From the NCBI RefSeq assembly GCF_002272245.1, contig NZ_NPDD01000016.1:1-64000 (forward strand): DNA of 64,000 bases. Direction: 5' to 3'. The notes beneath the pieces are model-generated. The model did not search any database. It was given only the letters and a program-made list of their open reading frames with translations, and was not told the DNA's origin. The position numbers were made by a program, and so were the translations under genes. The DNA comes from Bacillus sp. 7884-1 (GTDB lineage: Bacteria > Bacillota > Bacilli > Bacillales > Cytobacillaceae). Positions 24,211-33,639 of this stretch are shown here, one piece after another; within the stretch, counting starts at the first letter, position 1; the number at the start of each line of letters is the position of its first letter.

Positions 24211-25179
24211 GTGAAAAATATTATTATCGTTACAATTTTTATAATGATTTGTATAACCGTTGCCACATTCTTTTTCGAAATGCACCCAGAATTAACTACG
24301 CCAGGAATGAATCAACCAATTGAAGAGCATGAGGCGAAAGAATCAGAACCACTTCAAACAAGCCCATTACTGCCAATTTATGAAGACGACTCAATCGGAT
24401 ACTCGCTACAAAACGATCAATTACAAATCACCTTCAATAAAGGAAGAGATTGGATCTTAGTCCCCGTTGAAAAAGAGAAATTATTTGCAGGAGAATATAA
24501 TGGGAACGAGCAAGAACTAATTGGAAATAGCTATATCCTTACGAAAAATCGTGCTGCCTTTTTATATTCAGAAGGCAACAGCATCAAATTGAAATATTCT
24601 CTAAACCATGGAGAAACATGGGAAGATAGTGTTGTGACGGCTCAATATCCTCCAATCCGTTTCCGAAAGGTTGAATTTTTAAATGAAAAGTTTGGTTATG
24701 TCATCATCTCAGGTGATCGAACCATGTCACAAGAATGGACGACCGTATATATCACGAATGATGGCGGTAAGCATTGGAAAGGGACAACCCATTCAAATGT
24801 CACTAGATTAATTTATGATGGAGGCTTTGTTGACGAAAACACAGGCTTCCTTTCATTCGGAATCCTTAATCCTGTTGAGCCAGATCTTTACATCACACAA
24901 GATAGTGGGAATTCATGGAGTAAAGCAAATATTACGATTCCAGAAAAGTATCATGAAATCTTTGTGATGGCTGAAGTCCCTTTTAAAGAAGAAGACCATT
25001 TGGCCGTTTATATCAATCAAGGGCCTAATGGGGACTATGAAGGTGGGAAAATAAAGGGGAAATTTATTTCAAACGATAATGGCAACCCTTGGGAGTTTTC
25101 TATGGAGGTCCGCCAAATGAATCTGAATAAGAAGAAAATAGGAGGCTGGTTGTTTTTCTTTAATGCCATTTGGCTCTGA
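24211..25179 (+). CDS. Membrane-anchored BNR/beta-propeller-like protein
   Basis: 322 residues from GTG 24211, nine bases after AAGGAG. An N-terminal membrane segment (IIIVTIFIMICITVATFFF) is followed by an acidic linker and repeated beta-strand units with Asp-box-like turns: SLNHGETWEDS, TNDGGKHWKGT, TQDSGNSWSKA, SNDNGNPWEFS. These are BNR (sialidase-type) repeats as in YCF48-like proteins, without the catalytic residues of a sialidase. It is probably displayed outside the cell; the role is unknown. The last residues (FFFNAIWL) depart from the repeat pattern and may follow a small deletion. Confidence 0.75.
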   Translation: MKNIIIVTIFIMICITVATFFFEMHPELTTPGMNQPIEEHEAKESEPLQTSPLLPIYEDDSIGYSLQNDQLQITFNKGRDWILVPVEKEKLFAGEYNGNEQELIGNSYILTKNRAAFLYSEGNSIKLKYSLNHGETWEDSVVTAQYPPIRFRKVEFLNEKFGYVIISGDRTMSQEWTTVYITNDGGKHWKGTTHSNVTRLIYDGGFVDENTGFLSFGILNPVEPDLYITQDSGNSWSKANITIPEKYHEIFVMAEVPFKEEDHLAVYINQGPNGDYEGGKIKGKFISNDNGNPWEFSMEVRQMNLNKKKIGGWLFFFNAIWL

Positions 25180-25265
25180 TGAACCCTAATGGGCTACTTC
25201 TTTTTACAATCGAAATAAAATGTAGAGTAAACAGACAATCGAATTTTTAAATACGATTGTTTGCA

Positions 25266-25296
25266 GCCGAAACCACATATGGATTTCGGCTTTTAT
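25266..25296. terminator. Intrinsic terminator between convergent genes
   Basis: GCCGAAA pairs with TTTCGGC, followed by TTTTATTTT on the plus strand. It lies between the BNR protein and the convergent metallo-hydrolase gene. Confidence 0.75.
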
Positions 25297-25298
25297 TT

Positions 25299-26123
25299 TC
25301 ATTGTTCAATAAATTTTTGTTCTTGAATAATCGAGTTTATAATATGAATAGATTCCCATTCGCCTCTAGAAAGAAAGGTGATGGGATATTTTTTTGGAAA
25401 AAGGGTTTTGCTAATTTGATTAGGTGACAAACCAACTTCGGAGAGCTTGATAATTTTTCCTTGGAGTTCCAACAAATAATCTAGCTTTCTCTGTAAAGCA
25501 GCACGCCCATCCTTTAAAAAGCCTGCATGGCAGCAAAATACCTCCCCAAAATCATAGGTTAATACTCTCTGTAAGGAGTCAATAATGGTTGGAATGCTTT
25601 CTTCACGTAAAATAACCTTTGTCTTTTCCTGGCAATACAAATCCCCCGTAAACAGTTGACCAGTTTCCCGATTTAAAAAAGCCAAATGATCAATCGCATG
25701 ACCAGGTGTATCAATTACGTCCCATATGGCATTGCGGGATGAAAAAGTTTTTCCAATTGCCTTTGCATGAAAAGGATGGCGCTTCCCCCAGAAAACCTTT
25801 CGATACAACGGATAATCTGGCTTCTGTTTACAATAATCCAGTTTCATATTATTCATATAAATTGGCAACTGCAATTCTTTTTGTAAATAAGCCGCACAGC
25901 CTGTATGATCTTCATGAAAATGTGTGATAACCACTTGGTCAATATCTAGTTGTTTGAAAAATGGTTGGAACTCCTTTTCTAATGAAGCTGCACCCGTATC
26001 AATGAGAACACCGTCTGCGGCGAAGCTATGAACATTTAATTTTACCCCTTGAAATGCAACAGTACCGTTTCCAGCTTGAACCCCATTTATCGTCTGCTGG
26101 CTGAAATTCTTCTTAAGCAACAT
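25299..26123 (-). CDS. MBL-fold metallo-hydrolase
   Basis: About 274 residues from ATG 26123, nine bases after GGGGAGG; in-frame starts at 26141 and 26168 are less well placed. The metallo-beta-lactamase motifs are present in order: ITHFHEDHTGC, the later histidine in TPGHAIDHLAFL, the bridging aspartate in LFTGDLYCQ, and CHAGFLKDG. The family hydrolyses diverse esters and thioesters; the substrate is not evident. A C-terminal helical region (LSPNQISKTLF) follows, as in glyoxalase-II-like and RNase-Z-like relatives. Confidence 0.87.
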   Translation of the reverse strand: MLLKKNFSQQTINGVQAGNGTVAFQGVKLNVHSFAADGVLIDTGAASLEKEFQPFFKQLDIDQVVITHFHEDHTGCAAYLQKELQLPIYMNNMKLDYCKQKPDYPLYRKVFWGKRHPFHAKAIGKTFSSRNAIWDVIDTPGHAIDHLAFLNRETGQLFTGDLYCQEKTKVILREESIPTIIDSLQRVLTYDFGEVFCCHAGFLKDGRAALQRKLDYLLELQGKIIKLSEVGLSPNQISKTLFPKKYPITFLSRGEWESIHIINSIIQEQKFIEQ

Positions 26124-26349
26124 AAAATGAAACCTCCCCATAACCTTCCCTTTGAAAAATTTTAACACAAAATGAATAGTTATTCATTAAAATAAAAGAA
26201 TTATCAAACTATTTCTATTCAGAGGTACAAACTCATTTAGCACTCAAGGTTAGGCGTTTTTCATTCAAAAGGAGGGGGTACAAATCCTCACGCTTCTATA
26301 CGACTGACAGAATAAATTGACTATAAAGTCAGAAGTATGGAGGAGAAAA

Positions 26350-27204
26350 ATGAAAACAGGTAAATTGATTTGGGTTATTTTGATAAGTGTTATACTGGTT
26401 CTCCCAATACTCCTTGTTTCTTTTCATCAAAATATCATGCCAACAACTACAGAGCCTAAGAAAGAACCACAAACTGTAACAGAGAGAAGTAAAGAAGGGG
26501 AGTCGCCAGATAAACAACCTCAGACACAACCTCAACAACAAGAACCAGAACCTCAACCTGCACCGCCACCACAGGAGCAGCCCCAAATATTATGGGGAGT
26601 TGATACCGCTAGTAAGCTAGACCAAGCATTTTTACAATGTGTTGTGGATAACTATGGGAATCCTGCTGTCTTTGGAAGATATTTGGAGACCAAAGAAGGG
26701 GTATCGACTGGTTTGACACCAGAAGAAGTGGAGCTTCTTCATAAGCAGGGAATAAAAATTATCCCCATTTACAACCACTTTACAAATGCAGCAACTTATG
26801 AAAATGGCACTCAAGAGGCTCAAGCGGCGATAGCCTATGCACAACAGATAGGAATCCCGGAGGGGAAAGCGATTTTCGCAGATATTGAACCGACTTACCC
26901 AGTTGATGAAGCGTTTATCCAAGGCTGGGTCGACACCTTACTTGGCTCGCCTTATGAGCCTGGTATCTATGGGGTTTTTACCAACGATAGTGAACTTACC
27001 GCTGCCTATCAGGCAGCTATTGCATCCAATCAAAATGTTCAATCTCAAACAATCATCTGGAGTAGCAACCCGGACCCTGGCGTAACTCCACAGGCCAATG
27101 CCCCTGAATACCAGCCAGGCGCACCCGAAAATGTACCAGTCTCGATTTGGCAATATGGAATTGATGGAGAAACCTGTAACATCGATACGAATCTAATATC
27201 TTAG
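26350..27204 (+). CDS. Secreted glycoside-hydrolase-like protein (DUF1906, Rv2525c type)
   Basis: About 284 residues from ATG 26350, which follows GGAGGAGA; upstream in-frame starts lack a ribosome site. A hydrophobic N terminus (LIWVILISVILVLPILLV) is a signal or anchor. A Pro/Gln/Glu-rich linker follows (residues about 35-80), then a TIM-barrel-like domain starting WGVDTAS, with IKIIPIYNHF, AIFADIEPTYP and SIWQYGIDGETCNIDTN. The domain resembles GH25-like muramidases and Rv2525c-type proteins, with an acidic pair in ADIEP. A cell-wall hydrolase role is possible but not shown. Confidence 0.83.
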   Translation: MKTGKLIWVILISVILVLPILLVSFHQNIMPTTTEPKKEPQTVTERSKEGESPDKQPQTQPQQQEPEPQPAPPPQEQPQILWGVDTASKLDQAFLQCVVDNYGNPAVFGRYLETKEGVSTGLTPEEVELLHKQGIKIIPIYNHFTNAATYENGTQEAQAAIAYAQQIGIPEGKAIFADIEPTYPVDEAFIQGWVDTLLGSPYEPGIYGVFTNDSELTAAYQAAIASNQNVQSQTIIWSSNPDPGVTPQANAPEYQPGAPENVPVSIWQYGIDGETCNIDTNLIS

Positions 27205-27230
27205 ATTTTTTATGGTAGTGTATTGTTGTT

Positions 27231-27265
27231 AAAAGAGAGTCTATTCTTAAGGCTCTCTTTTAATT
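27231..27265 (+). terminator. Intrinsic terminator
   Basis: AAAAGAGAG pairs with CTCTCTTTT nine over nine, followed by T-rich sequence. It ends the DUF1906 transcript. Confidence 0.7.
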
Positions 27266-27376
27266 TATTAAAATTAAAATAGTTTGAATTTTGCGGAGAA
27301 TCTAGTAGTATAATGATGAAATCTAGTAAAATAGGAAAAGAGTTGCCCCAGGATTAAACTTTTAGGAGGTTTTCGC

Positions 27377-27940
27377 ATGAACACAAAAGATAAATGGAAT
27401 CTGAAACATATGGATCGATTAACTCAGCTAAAGGAACCTCAACCAAACCCACGATTAATGAAGCTAGCCTCTTATTTTAAGGAAGGCGGTACGGCCTTGG
27501 ATATAGCTTGTGGTCTTGGTGGAAACAGTTTGTTCCTTGCAGGAATGAACAATCAAGTCGAGGCAATTGATATTTCAGACGTTGCAATTAACTATGTCCA
27601 AGAACAGGCAGCCAAAGATAATCTCAGTGTACAGCCACGTGTAACAGATCTAACAGATTTGGATACATTAAATTGGCCAAATAACCCCTTTGACTTTATT
27701 GTTATGTCCTATTACCTAGATCGCTCACTGTTTCCCATTGTAAAAAACGTTTTAAAGGATGGGGGTTATTTCTTTATGGAAACCTACTATCAATCACCGT
27801 ACATAGAGGAAAAAGGAGTATCTGACCAATATAAACTAAAGTCAAATGAGTTGTTAGCAGAATTTGGAGATTGGAAGGTTCTTTATTTTGAAGAGAACGA
27901 ACAAGAAGGTTGGCAATCGATCTTTTGTCAGAAACGCTAA
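27377..27940 (+). CDS. Class I SAM-dependent methyltransferase
   Basis: 187 residues, the length of TehB-like methyltransferases. Motif I is ALDIACGLGGNSLFLA; motif II region VEAIDISDVAINYVQEQA; motif IV region PFDFIVMSYYLDRSLF; then LKDGGYFFMETYYQ. The acceptor is unknown; relatives include tellurite-resistance and thiopurine-type methyltransferases. An AGGAGG site precedes the ATG. The gene appears to be a single-gene transcript. Confidence 0.87.
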   Translation: MNTKDKWNLKHMDRLTQLKEPQPNPRLMKLASYFKEGGTALDIACGLGGNSLFLAGMNNQVEAIDISDVAINYVQEQAAKDNLSVQPRVTDLTDLDTLNWPNNPFDFIVMSYYLDRSLFPIVKNVLKDGGYFFMETYYQSPYIEEKGVSDQYKLKSNELLAEFGDWKVLYFEENEQEGWQSIFCQKR

Positions 27941-28011
27941 ATAATTGTATATAGAAAAGTATTAACTACAAAAATGGGGGAAATTATAGATAAAAACCTG
28001 GAGTGGAAAAA

Positions 28012-28505
28012 ATGCTCTTAATATATGTCGCCCTTTTCTTATTTGCAGCAATAAAATGGGGTAGGGTAATTGGAGAAAATGGCGTGAGTATTATCCAACC
28101 ATCTTATTTTTTATGGTCGGTGACCTATTAAAGAATTTTTTATTCTATAATTATTGGATGTGGACGTATAAAGAAACAATGTTCCTGGAAAATATACTCC
28201 GAAATCATACCATTATTAACCTAATCATTATTTTTATTGGGTACCCATCAACGATATTGCTTTTCTTAGGGCGTTTTCCAAATAGTAAATGGAAACAAGG
28301 AATGTGGGTTTCATTCTGGGTATTTCTTTATTCCATACTGGAATACATAAATCTTCATTATCTATACTTAATAAGGCATCATAACGGCTGGAGTATGACA
28401 TGGTCAGTAGTATTTAATGTCGTTATGTTTCCAATGTTGATTATACATCATAAAAAACCTCTATTAGCTTGGGGATTATCGGTTATTTGGATTCTATTTT
28501 TGTAA
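28012..28505 (+). pseudogene. CBO0543-family membrane protein, frameshifted
   Basis: An ATG at 28012 behind GGAG opens a frame coding for a membrane segment (LIYVALFLFAAIKWG) that ends at TAA near 28129. From about 28070 a second frame contains WRKWREYYPTILFFMVGDLL and continues through several hydrophobic segments to 28505. Together the two pieces give one continuous CBO0543-type protein of about 160 residues with the family's KWG...W..YYPTILF order. A one-base change near 28055-28075 splits them. It may be a real pseudogene or a sequencing error. Function of the family is unknown. Confidence 0.75.
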
Positions 28506-28572
28506 AAGATGTTTCCTATCCCCCTTGAAAAAATGAAATAAAGTTATTTTTTCTCTACTACTTAGCAACTTA

Positions 28573-28618
28573 TTGTCCACCTTTATTCAATTAATTATGG
28601 AAAAGGTGGACAATTTTT
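28573..28618 (+). terminator. Intrinsic terminator
   Basis: TTGTCCACCTT (28573-28583) and AAGGTGGACAA (28603-28613) pair perfectly and are followed by TTTTTG. Confidence 0.85.
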
Positions 28619-28677
28619 GTCTGTTACAAAAGAGGCGGGCATAATAGTAGAATAAGTTTATATAGGAGGTATAAATA

Positions 28678-29331
28678 GTGGAAATGAATAATCTCCCTCC
28701 AATGCTGCTAGATAACATTATCTCTCGTGCGGAGAAACTTAATACAACATTACTAAGTGATGCGATGGGCTGTACGGGTGGTATGGATTATCGAATCAGT
28801 CCTGTTGCAGCTGGGATGAAAGTAGTCGGGACTGCTACCACATTATCCCTTAAGCCTAGTGATAACGTTTCTTTACACGATGCTATTTACTCCGCAAAGG
28901 AAGGGTACGTACTCGTCATAGACGGAAAAGGTGAAACCTCACACGCTTATTTGGGAGAACTATTAACAAGAGCAGCTAAAGCCGTTGGTTTGAAAGGAAT
29001 TGTGATTGATGGGGCTGTCAGGGATAAGGAAGAGCTAGGGGCATTAGGCTTTCCCGTTTTTGCAAAGGGATTTGTTCCGAATGGTCCATTGAAACTTGGC
29101 GGCGGAGAAATAAATGTAACGATAACCTGTGGAGACGTCACCGTTAACCCAGGAGATTTGGTAGTAGGCGATGCAGACGGTGTCACGATCGTACCTAGAC
29201 AACAAATAGAAGAAGTATTTCTTAAGGCAGAAAAAAAGTTAGAATATGAGAAAAATAGAATTCTGGAATTTACATTGTACGAAGAAAAAAGAAAGCGCGG
29301 AGAAACTCAAGAACCTCTTAAAAGAAAATAA
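28678..29331 (+). CDS. RraA-family protein (HMG/CHA aldolase-like)
   Basis: 217 residues starting at GTG 28678 behind TAGGAGGT. Family motifs are STLLSDAMGCTGG-like region near the N terminus (TTLLSDAMG), VVGTATTL, HDAIYSAKEGYVLVIDG, AYLGELLTRAAKAVGLKGIVIDGAVRD and GDLVVGDADGVTIVP. The GELLTRAAK...GAVRD segment holds the metal and pyruvate-enolate residues of 4-hydroxy-4-methyl-2-oxoglutarate/oxaloacetate aldolases. Many RraA-like proteins are misnamed menaquinone methyltransferases. The substrate here is unknown; class II pyruvate aldolase or oxaloacetate decarboxylase activity is plausible. Confidence 0.87.
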   Translation: MEMNNLPPMLLDNIISRAEKLNTTLLSDAMGCTGGMDYRISPVAAGMKVVGTATTLSLKPSDNVSLHDAIYSAKEGYVLVIDGKGETSHAYLGELLTRAAKAVGLKGIVIDGAVRDKEELGALGFPVFAKGFVPNGPLKLGGGEINVTITCGDVTVNPGDLVVGDADGVTIVPRQQIEEVFLKAEKKLEYEKNRILEFTLYEEKRKRGETQEPLKRK

Positions 29332-29371
29332 AGAAAATGAAGTGAAACTGCATACGTCATTTTCTTTATTT
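29326..29371. terminator. Bidirectional terminator overlapping the rraA-like stop
   Basis: AAATAAAGAAAATGA (29326-29340) pairs perfectly with TCATTTTCTTTATTT (29357-29371). The A- and T-rich arms can act in both directions, for this gene and for the convergent deacetylase. Confidence 0.65.
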
Positions 29372-29453
29372 AAAGGGTTTTTTGAAAGGAGAGGTCCACC
29401 ATTCTGTTCTTCCCAATCATGTAGTTTTGGTAAAGACCTCTAGTTAAATGTTT

Positions 29454-31955
29454 CTAGTTATTTGAACCGTAGCTGATTAAATTCGTGAAAATTCGATATC
29501 CACCAGGAACCTGGGCATTGATTTGACGGTAGAATACTAGGTTGGTGTATAGGAATGTTCCTTCCCCGTATTTAGCCATTAGGATTCCACTGTTGAAAGG
29601 TTCTTCACCAGGGTCTGCCATGGTTACGAATGTTTCATAGTTCGTATCCCATGCAGTTGGGAAGTACAGAGCTCTTTCTTGTACCCATCCATCCCAGTCA
29701 GTATCGTTAATCACATTTGGTTGGTTAAAGAGTTCATGTTCCGGTTGAGTAACTGTAACCTTAGCGTTTTCGTCGGTTACTCGGACACGAATGGAAGGTG
29801 ATCCTATTTCTAATGGATATGGTGGTGTGAATGCACCTCTATTCCATGGATCCCCAGAAGTAACATACTGCATGACTAAATGTCCACCGTTTTCCACATA
29901 TTCAAGCAAACGTGTATTATTTTGCAATACGTCTGGTCTTCCAAGTGTCGACCTGATACCAGCGACAATTGTATCATATTGTGAAAGATTACCAGCTGCT
30001 AGATCTTCAGGTGTTATCTTCGAAATATCAAATCCAGCATTTTGTAATGAATCCGCAATCGTATCAAAGCCGCTGTCAATATAACCAACCTTCAGATTAT
30101 CTGGCTTTAATAACTCAAATGCCACACCATTTATGTTAGATGGATACATAAAGTAAGAGTCATTAATGTGATCATATTTAATTTCTTGTACGGTAGTATC
30201 AAATGTCTTACCATCTGCTTCTGCAATCGCTGCGATGGTGAAATTACCATCATCAACTGTAGAAGGAGGAACTAGCGTGAACGACACTTCTTTTTCTTCA
30301 AATCTTTTAGTAAAGTTCACATTTTCCGCTGCTGGTTCACTCGTCCAGCCTTCAGGAAGTTTTAAAGAAACCGCAGCGTTTTTAGAGCTATTCGCATAGT
30401 TTTTCACTCGAACAGTGACCGGAATTTCATCTTGAACATCCGCAGTGTTAACTGTGATATTCACTGGGTCCGGTGTAACTCCTAATTCAGGGAGTACACT
30501 CACTGTATTGTCTAAGTCGATGACAGAAGTTGTTTTCACACCGTTTTCCTTAAATGTTAGTTGTGCCTTTATGACAGCATCTCCATAAGGTTGGTAATAT
30601 TCTGCATCAGAAGGAACCGTGACATTAAAGGTAACAGTTTTGGATTCACCTGGCTTTAGGTGCTTTACTTGATTTACACCTTCATGTTTCCAATTATCAG
30701 GAGTAAGTAAAGCTGCTTCAATATGTTGGATTTTTTCCTTTCCTTCATTTGTAACCTTAACAGCCACTTGAGTTTTTTCACCTTGAGTCAATACATAAGA
30801 ACTGATTTCCATATCAACAGCAAGGCTGGAAGAAACGAAACTTACCTGTTGCAGCTGTTCTGCTTTTAGTTCGAGCTTGTGGAGCAAGTCGTTTTTAACA
30901 CTAGCATCCAATTTCGCTGAGTTTGTACTAGCTATTAATTTTTGAACAGCCCCTAAAGCCTTTTGGGATTCAGGTAAAATCGCTTCACGGTCTGGATACA
31001 GCTTAATAATACCTTCTAATTGGTTTTGTAATGTATCCAACTGCTCGCTTATGTTCGCAGCAGGAATGATATCTGCCCATGCATGGAAGTCATAAGGAAT
31101 TCCAGCAAATAAATCATTTGAATCTGTTTGAACAGCTGATTTAATTAATTTTTGATGGGATAGTCTTGGAGCAACGGGAATATCATTTCCCATACCTTGG
31201 CTCTTGTGCAGATACCTAGATGCTTCACCAAGCTGTGGGTAACTCATTCCGTAGATAGGATCAAAGTCACCAATTTCAATTGATGTGGTGGCAGTTCCAG
31301 CATTAGCCGGTAAATAAAACTTTTTGATTTGCCAAGGCTCTAATCCATTTTCCAATTGTTCAGGGAATACGTTCGGATCAGCAGCATCTTTAAATGCTTT
31401 TTCTGATAATACAGCCATCAATCGATGGTGTCCATGTTGGCTGTCAACATTTTCGAAAGAAGGCATCACAATATCTGGCTGATACGTTCTAATAAATTTG
31501 ATGAGACGTTCGTACGTAACTTCTTCTCCCCACTTTTCAAGGGTTTCATCTGGTGACTTTGAAAAACCAAAATCATAGATCGCATCGGATGTTGTTTCAC
31601 TTAAATGATAGGCTTTAACACCATTTACCTTGGCTGCTTCAATCATTTCATTGGAGCGAATAATTCCAAGGGCATTTCCTAATTCATTCCCAATGGCATT
31701 TTGACCACCTTCACCACGGTTAGCAATTAAACTAGCTGTTTTAACTCCTAATCCACGTGATAAATAGGCAAGTAAATCACTGCGTTCATCGTCGGGATGT
31801 GCTCCTGTGTTTAAGAAAGTAACGGTAGTATCTAGAGGTTTAACAACATTCCAAAGCTCAACATCAGCTTCACTTTGTTCTTGTGCAAGACTAATTGGAG
31901 GTAGTAGGGAAGCAAGTAATAGAATGGACATTAATAAACAGAAAAGTTTCCTCAA
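29454..31955 (-). CDS. Secreted PIG-L/LmbE-family deacetylase with C-terminal accessory domains
   Basis: 833 residues from a TTG start behind GAAAGGGG. A signal peptide (LFCLLMSILLLASLLPPISLA) is followed by the PIG-L domain at about residues 40-330: zinc motif GAHPDDER, and the later histidines of DSQHGHHRL. Two beta-sandwich (NEW3/CARDB-like) stretches follow at about 380-590 (ALLTPDNWKHEG, LKLPEGWTSEP), then a ThuA/glutamine-amidotransferase-like domain to the end (VGYIDSGFDTIADSLQ, YDTIVAGIR, GGHLVMQY). PIG-L enzymes remove acetyl groups from N-acetylglucosaminyl compounds. It diverges from the ROK/ABC operon, with a shared operator type, so it probably trims the operon's substrate outside the cell. 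Confidence 0.87.
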   Translation of the reverse strand: MRKLFCLLMSILLLASLLPPISLAQEQSEADVELWNVVKPLDTTVTFLNTGAHPDDERSDLLAYLSRGLGVKTASLIANRGEGGQNAIGNELGNALGIIRSNEMIEAAKVNGVKAYHLSETTSDAIYDFGFSKSPDETLEKWGEEVTYERLIKFIRTYQPDIVMPSFENVDSQHGHHRLMAVLSEKAFKDAADPNVFPEQLENGLEPWQIKKFYLPANAGTATTSIEIGDFDPIYGMSYPQLGEASRYLHKSQGMGNDIPVAPRLSHQKLIKSAVQTDSNDLFAGIPYDFHAWADIIPAANISEQLDTLQNQLEGIIKLYPDREAILPESQKALGAVQKLIASTNSAKLDASVKNDLLHKLELKAEQLQQVSFVSSSLAVDMEISSYVLTQGEKTQVAVKVTNEGKEKIQHIEAALLTPDNWKHEGVNQVKHLKPGESKTVTFNVTVPSDAEYYQPYGDAVIKAQLTFKENGVKTTSVIDLDNTVSVLPELGVTPDPVNITVNTADVQDEIPVTVRVKNYANSSKNAAVSLKLPEGWTSEPAAENVNFTKRFEEKEVSFTLVPPSTVDDGNFTIAAIAEADGKTFDTTVQEIKYDHINDSYFMYPSNINGVAFELLKPDNLKVGYIDSGFDTIADSLQNAGFDISKITPEDLAAGNLSQYDTIVAGIRSTLGRPDVLQNNTRLLEYVENGGHLVMQYVTSGDPWNRGAFTPPYPLEIGSPSIRVRVTDENAKVTVTQPEHELFNQPNVINDTDWDGWVQERALYFPTAWDTNYETFVTMADPGEEPFNSGILMAKYGEGTFLYTNLVFYRQINAQVPGGYRIFTNLISYGSNN

Positions 31956-32023
31956 TTTTTGAAACCCCTTTCATTATTAACAGAATTAATCTACCCAATT
32001 CTCCTTTCCTATATGTATTTTAG

Positions 32024-32044
32024 TTAGTTAGGATTACTAACTAA
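32024..32044. promoter_or_regulatory. Probable ROK operator, deacetylase side
   Basis: TTAGTTA, seven bases, TAACTAA: a palindrome about 70 bases upstream of the deacetylase start. The same half-sites with the same spacing recur at 32287-32307 in front of the ROK gene. Confidence 0.75.
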
Positions 32045-32248
32045 TGAGACAAAAGCATTTACAACTATGATTATATTACCTTTCAGAATATTGTAAATAT
32101 TACCAAAAGACTATCTAATATTTGGAAATAGGTCCATGGGAGGAGTGATAAAGTAATGGGTACCAGTATTCATGCAGGTTTAAGAATATGGGTTTTACAC
32201 CATTTTTACCTAATTAATCTTAATTATCTAAATTTTTCAAATTGTGTA

Positions 32249-32277
32249 TTGTGGACGTTTCCAAATTAAGGTATAGT
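32249..32277 (+). promoter_or_regulatory. SigA-type promoter of the ROK/ABC operon
   Basis: TTGTGG at 32249-32254, 17 bases, then TATAGT at 32272-32277. The predicted start of transcription (about 32284) lies directly in front of the second palindrome, which is where a repressor would block. Confidence 0.6.
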
Positions 32278-32286
32278 GAAGTTAAA

Positions 32287-32307
32287 TTAGTTAAACTTAC
32301 TAACTAA
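32287..32307. promoter_or_regulatory. Probable ROK operator, operon side
   Basis: TTAGTTA-N7-TAACTAA, matching 32024-32044 in both half-sites, in spacing and in four of the seven spacer bases (TTAC ends both spacers). It lies at about +3 to +23 of the predicted promoter. Confidence 0.78.
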
Positions 32308-32333
32308 CAATTAGAATTAAGGCCGTGATGATG

Positions 32334-33545
32334 ATGAATAAGAAACTATCTAATGCAGAAATACGGATAAATAATAAAAAGATTGTACTGCAATGTATAA
32401 AAAATCATCAACCTATTTCTAGAGCAGAAATCGCGGAAAAGGTCCTTTTTAGTAAGCCAACCATTTCCTTACTGGTCGATGAATTAGTTAGAGAGAATTG
32501 GGTTCACGAAAAAGGTATCGGAGAATCCTCTTCACAGGGTGGCAGGAGACCTATTCATCTTTATTTTAATGAAAAGGCTGCCTATGTCATCGGGGTGGAT
32601 ATCGGTGGCACCAAAGTAAAAACCGTCATTACTGATCTTGGGGGAACGATTATTTGTGCAAGCAGCTTTCATACTAGGAAACATTTAGAAAATGGGTTAT
32701 TTAAACAAATTCAAAAAGAAGTACAAGAGATGATTCTAAGGAATCAGTTGGATAAAGGTTTGATTCTCGGCATGGGAGTAGGAGTACCAGGTATCACTGA
32801 AACGAAAACGGGGGTTGTTGTTGAAGCTCCAAGCTTAAAATGGGTTCGTTATCCGTTTTTAATAGAAGCTGAACGATTCTTTTCCTTCCCTGTATATGTT
32901 GATAATGATGTCAATATAGCCGTTCTTGGCGAACAATGGTTAGGCAGGGCTAAAAATAAGGAGAATGTACTGTTTATATCTGTGGGAACAGGGATCGGCA
33001 GTGGAATTATTATTCATAATCAGCTATATCGAGGATCCTCTTATGCGTCTGGAGAGCTAGGATATATGGTTACAGATAAAAATGATATGAAAAATGAGTT
33101 CAAACCTATCTTTCATCGATATGGTTACCTAGAAAGTGTTGCAGGTGGAAAAGCGATTGGGAGAAAATTCACACAGCTTGTCCAGCAAAACAAGAGTCAT
33201 CCTTTATGTAAAGAAGCGGCAGAAACGGAGCTGACGGGTGAGCAGGCTTTCTTGTTTGCGAAATCAGGAGATGTAACCGCTCTTTCTGTTGTGGAAAATG
33301 CCATTGAGCATTTAGCCTATGGAATCATCAATGCTGCTTCTCTATTAAATCCAGAAGTTATTATTCTCGATGGAGGAGTGATGAAATCAGCTGATTTCAT
33401 TCTTCCAAGATTACAAAAAATTGTTTATCAATACCTTCCTAGTTCGGTAGAAATATATCGTTCACAATTAGGGGAAAATGCAGGTGTTTTAGGAGCTGTT
33501 TCATTGTTCCTGCGGGAACACGACAGCATCTTAAATGAGGTTTAA
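32334..33545 (+). CDS. ROK-family transcriptional regulator (NagC/Mlc type)
   Basis: About 403 residues. Four start codons lie in a row (GTG 32325, ATG 32328, 32331, 32334); the last best fits AAGG. An N-terminal winged helix (ISRAEIAEKVLFSKPTISLLVDELV) is joined to a ROK domain with VIGVDIGGTKVKTVI (a complete ATP-site DxGGTK, unlike the ROK protein at 7740), GVGVPGITETKTG, VYVDNDVNIAVLGEQWLG and VGTGIGSGIII. The usual CxCGxxGC zinc cluster is absent; the corresponding region reads FHRYGYLESVAGG. It heads the ABC/creatininase/lyase/kinase operon and most likely represses it and the divergent deacetylase. Confidence 0.88.
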   Translation: MNKKLSNAEIRINNKKIVLQCIKNHQPISRAEIAEKVLFSKPTISLLVDELVRENWVHEKGIGESSSQGGRRPIHLYFNEKAAYVIGVDIGGTKVKTVITDLGGTIICASSFHTRKHLENGLFKQIQKEVQEMILRNQLDKGLILGMGVGVPGITETKTGVVVEAPSLKWVRYPFLIEAERFFSFPVYVDNDVNIAVLGEQWLGRAKNKENVLFISVGTGIGSGIIIHNQLYRGSSYASGELGYMVTDKNDMKNEFKPIFHRYGYLESVAGGKAIGRKFTQLVQQNKSHPLCKEAAETELTGEQAFLFAKSGDVTALSVVENAIEHLAYGIINAASLLNPEVIILDGGVMKSADFILPRLQKIVYQYLPSSVEIYRSQLGENAGVLGAVSLFLREHDSILNEV

Positions 33546-33639
33546 ATTGGTAACTTTTTGGATGTTTTTACTTTGGTTCTTAGTGGGGAATATTTGCCTA
33601 CTTTAAGAATAAATAAATTTCATTTATAGGGGGAGTAGT

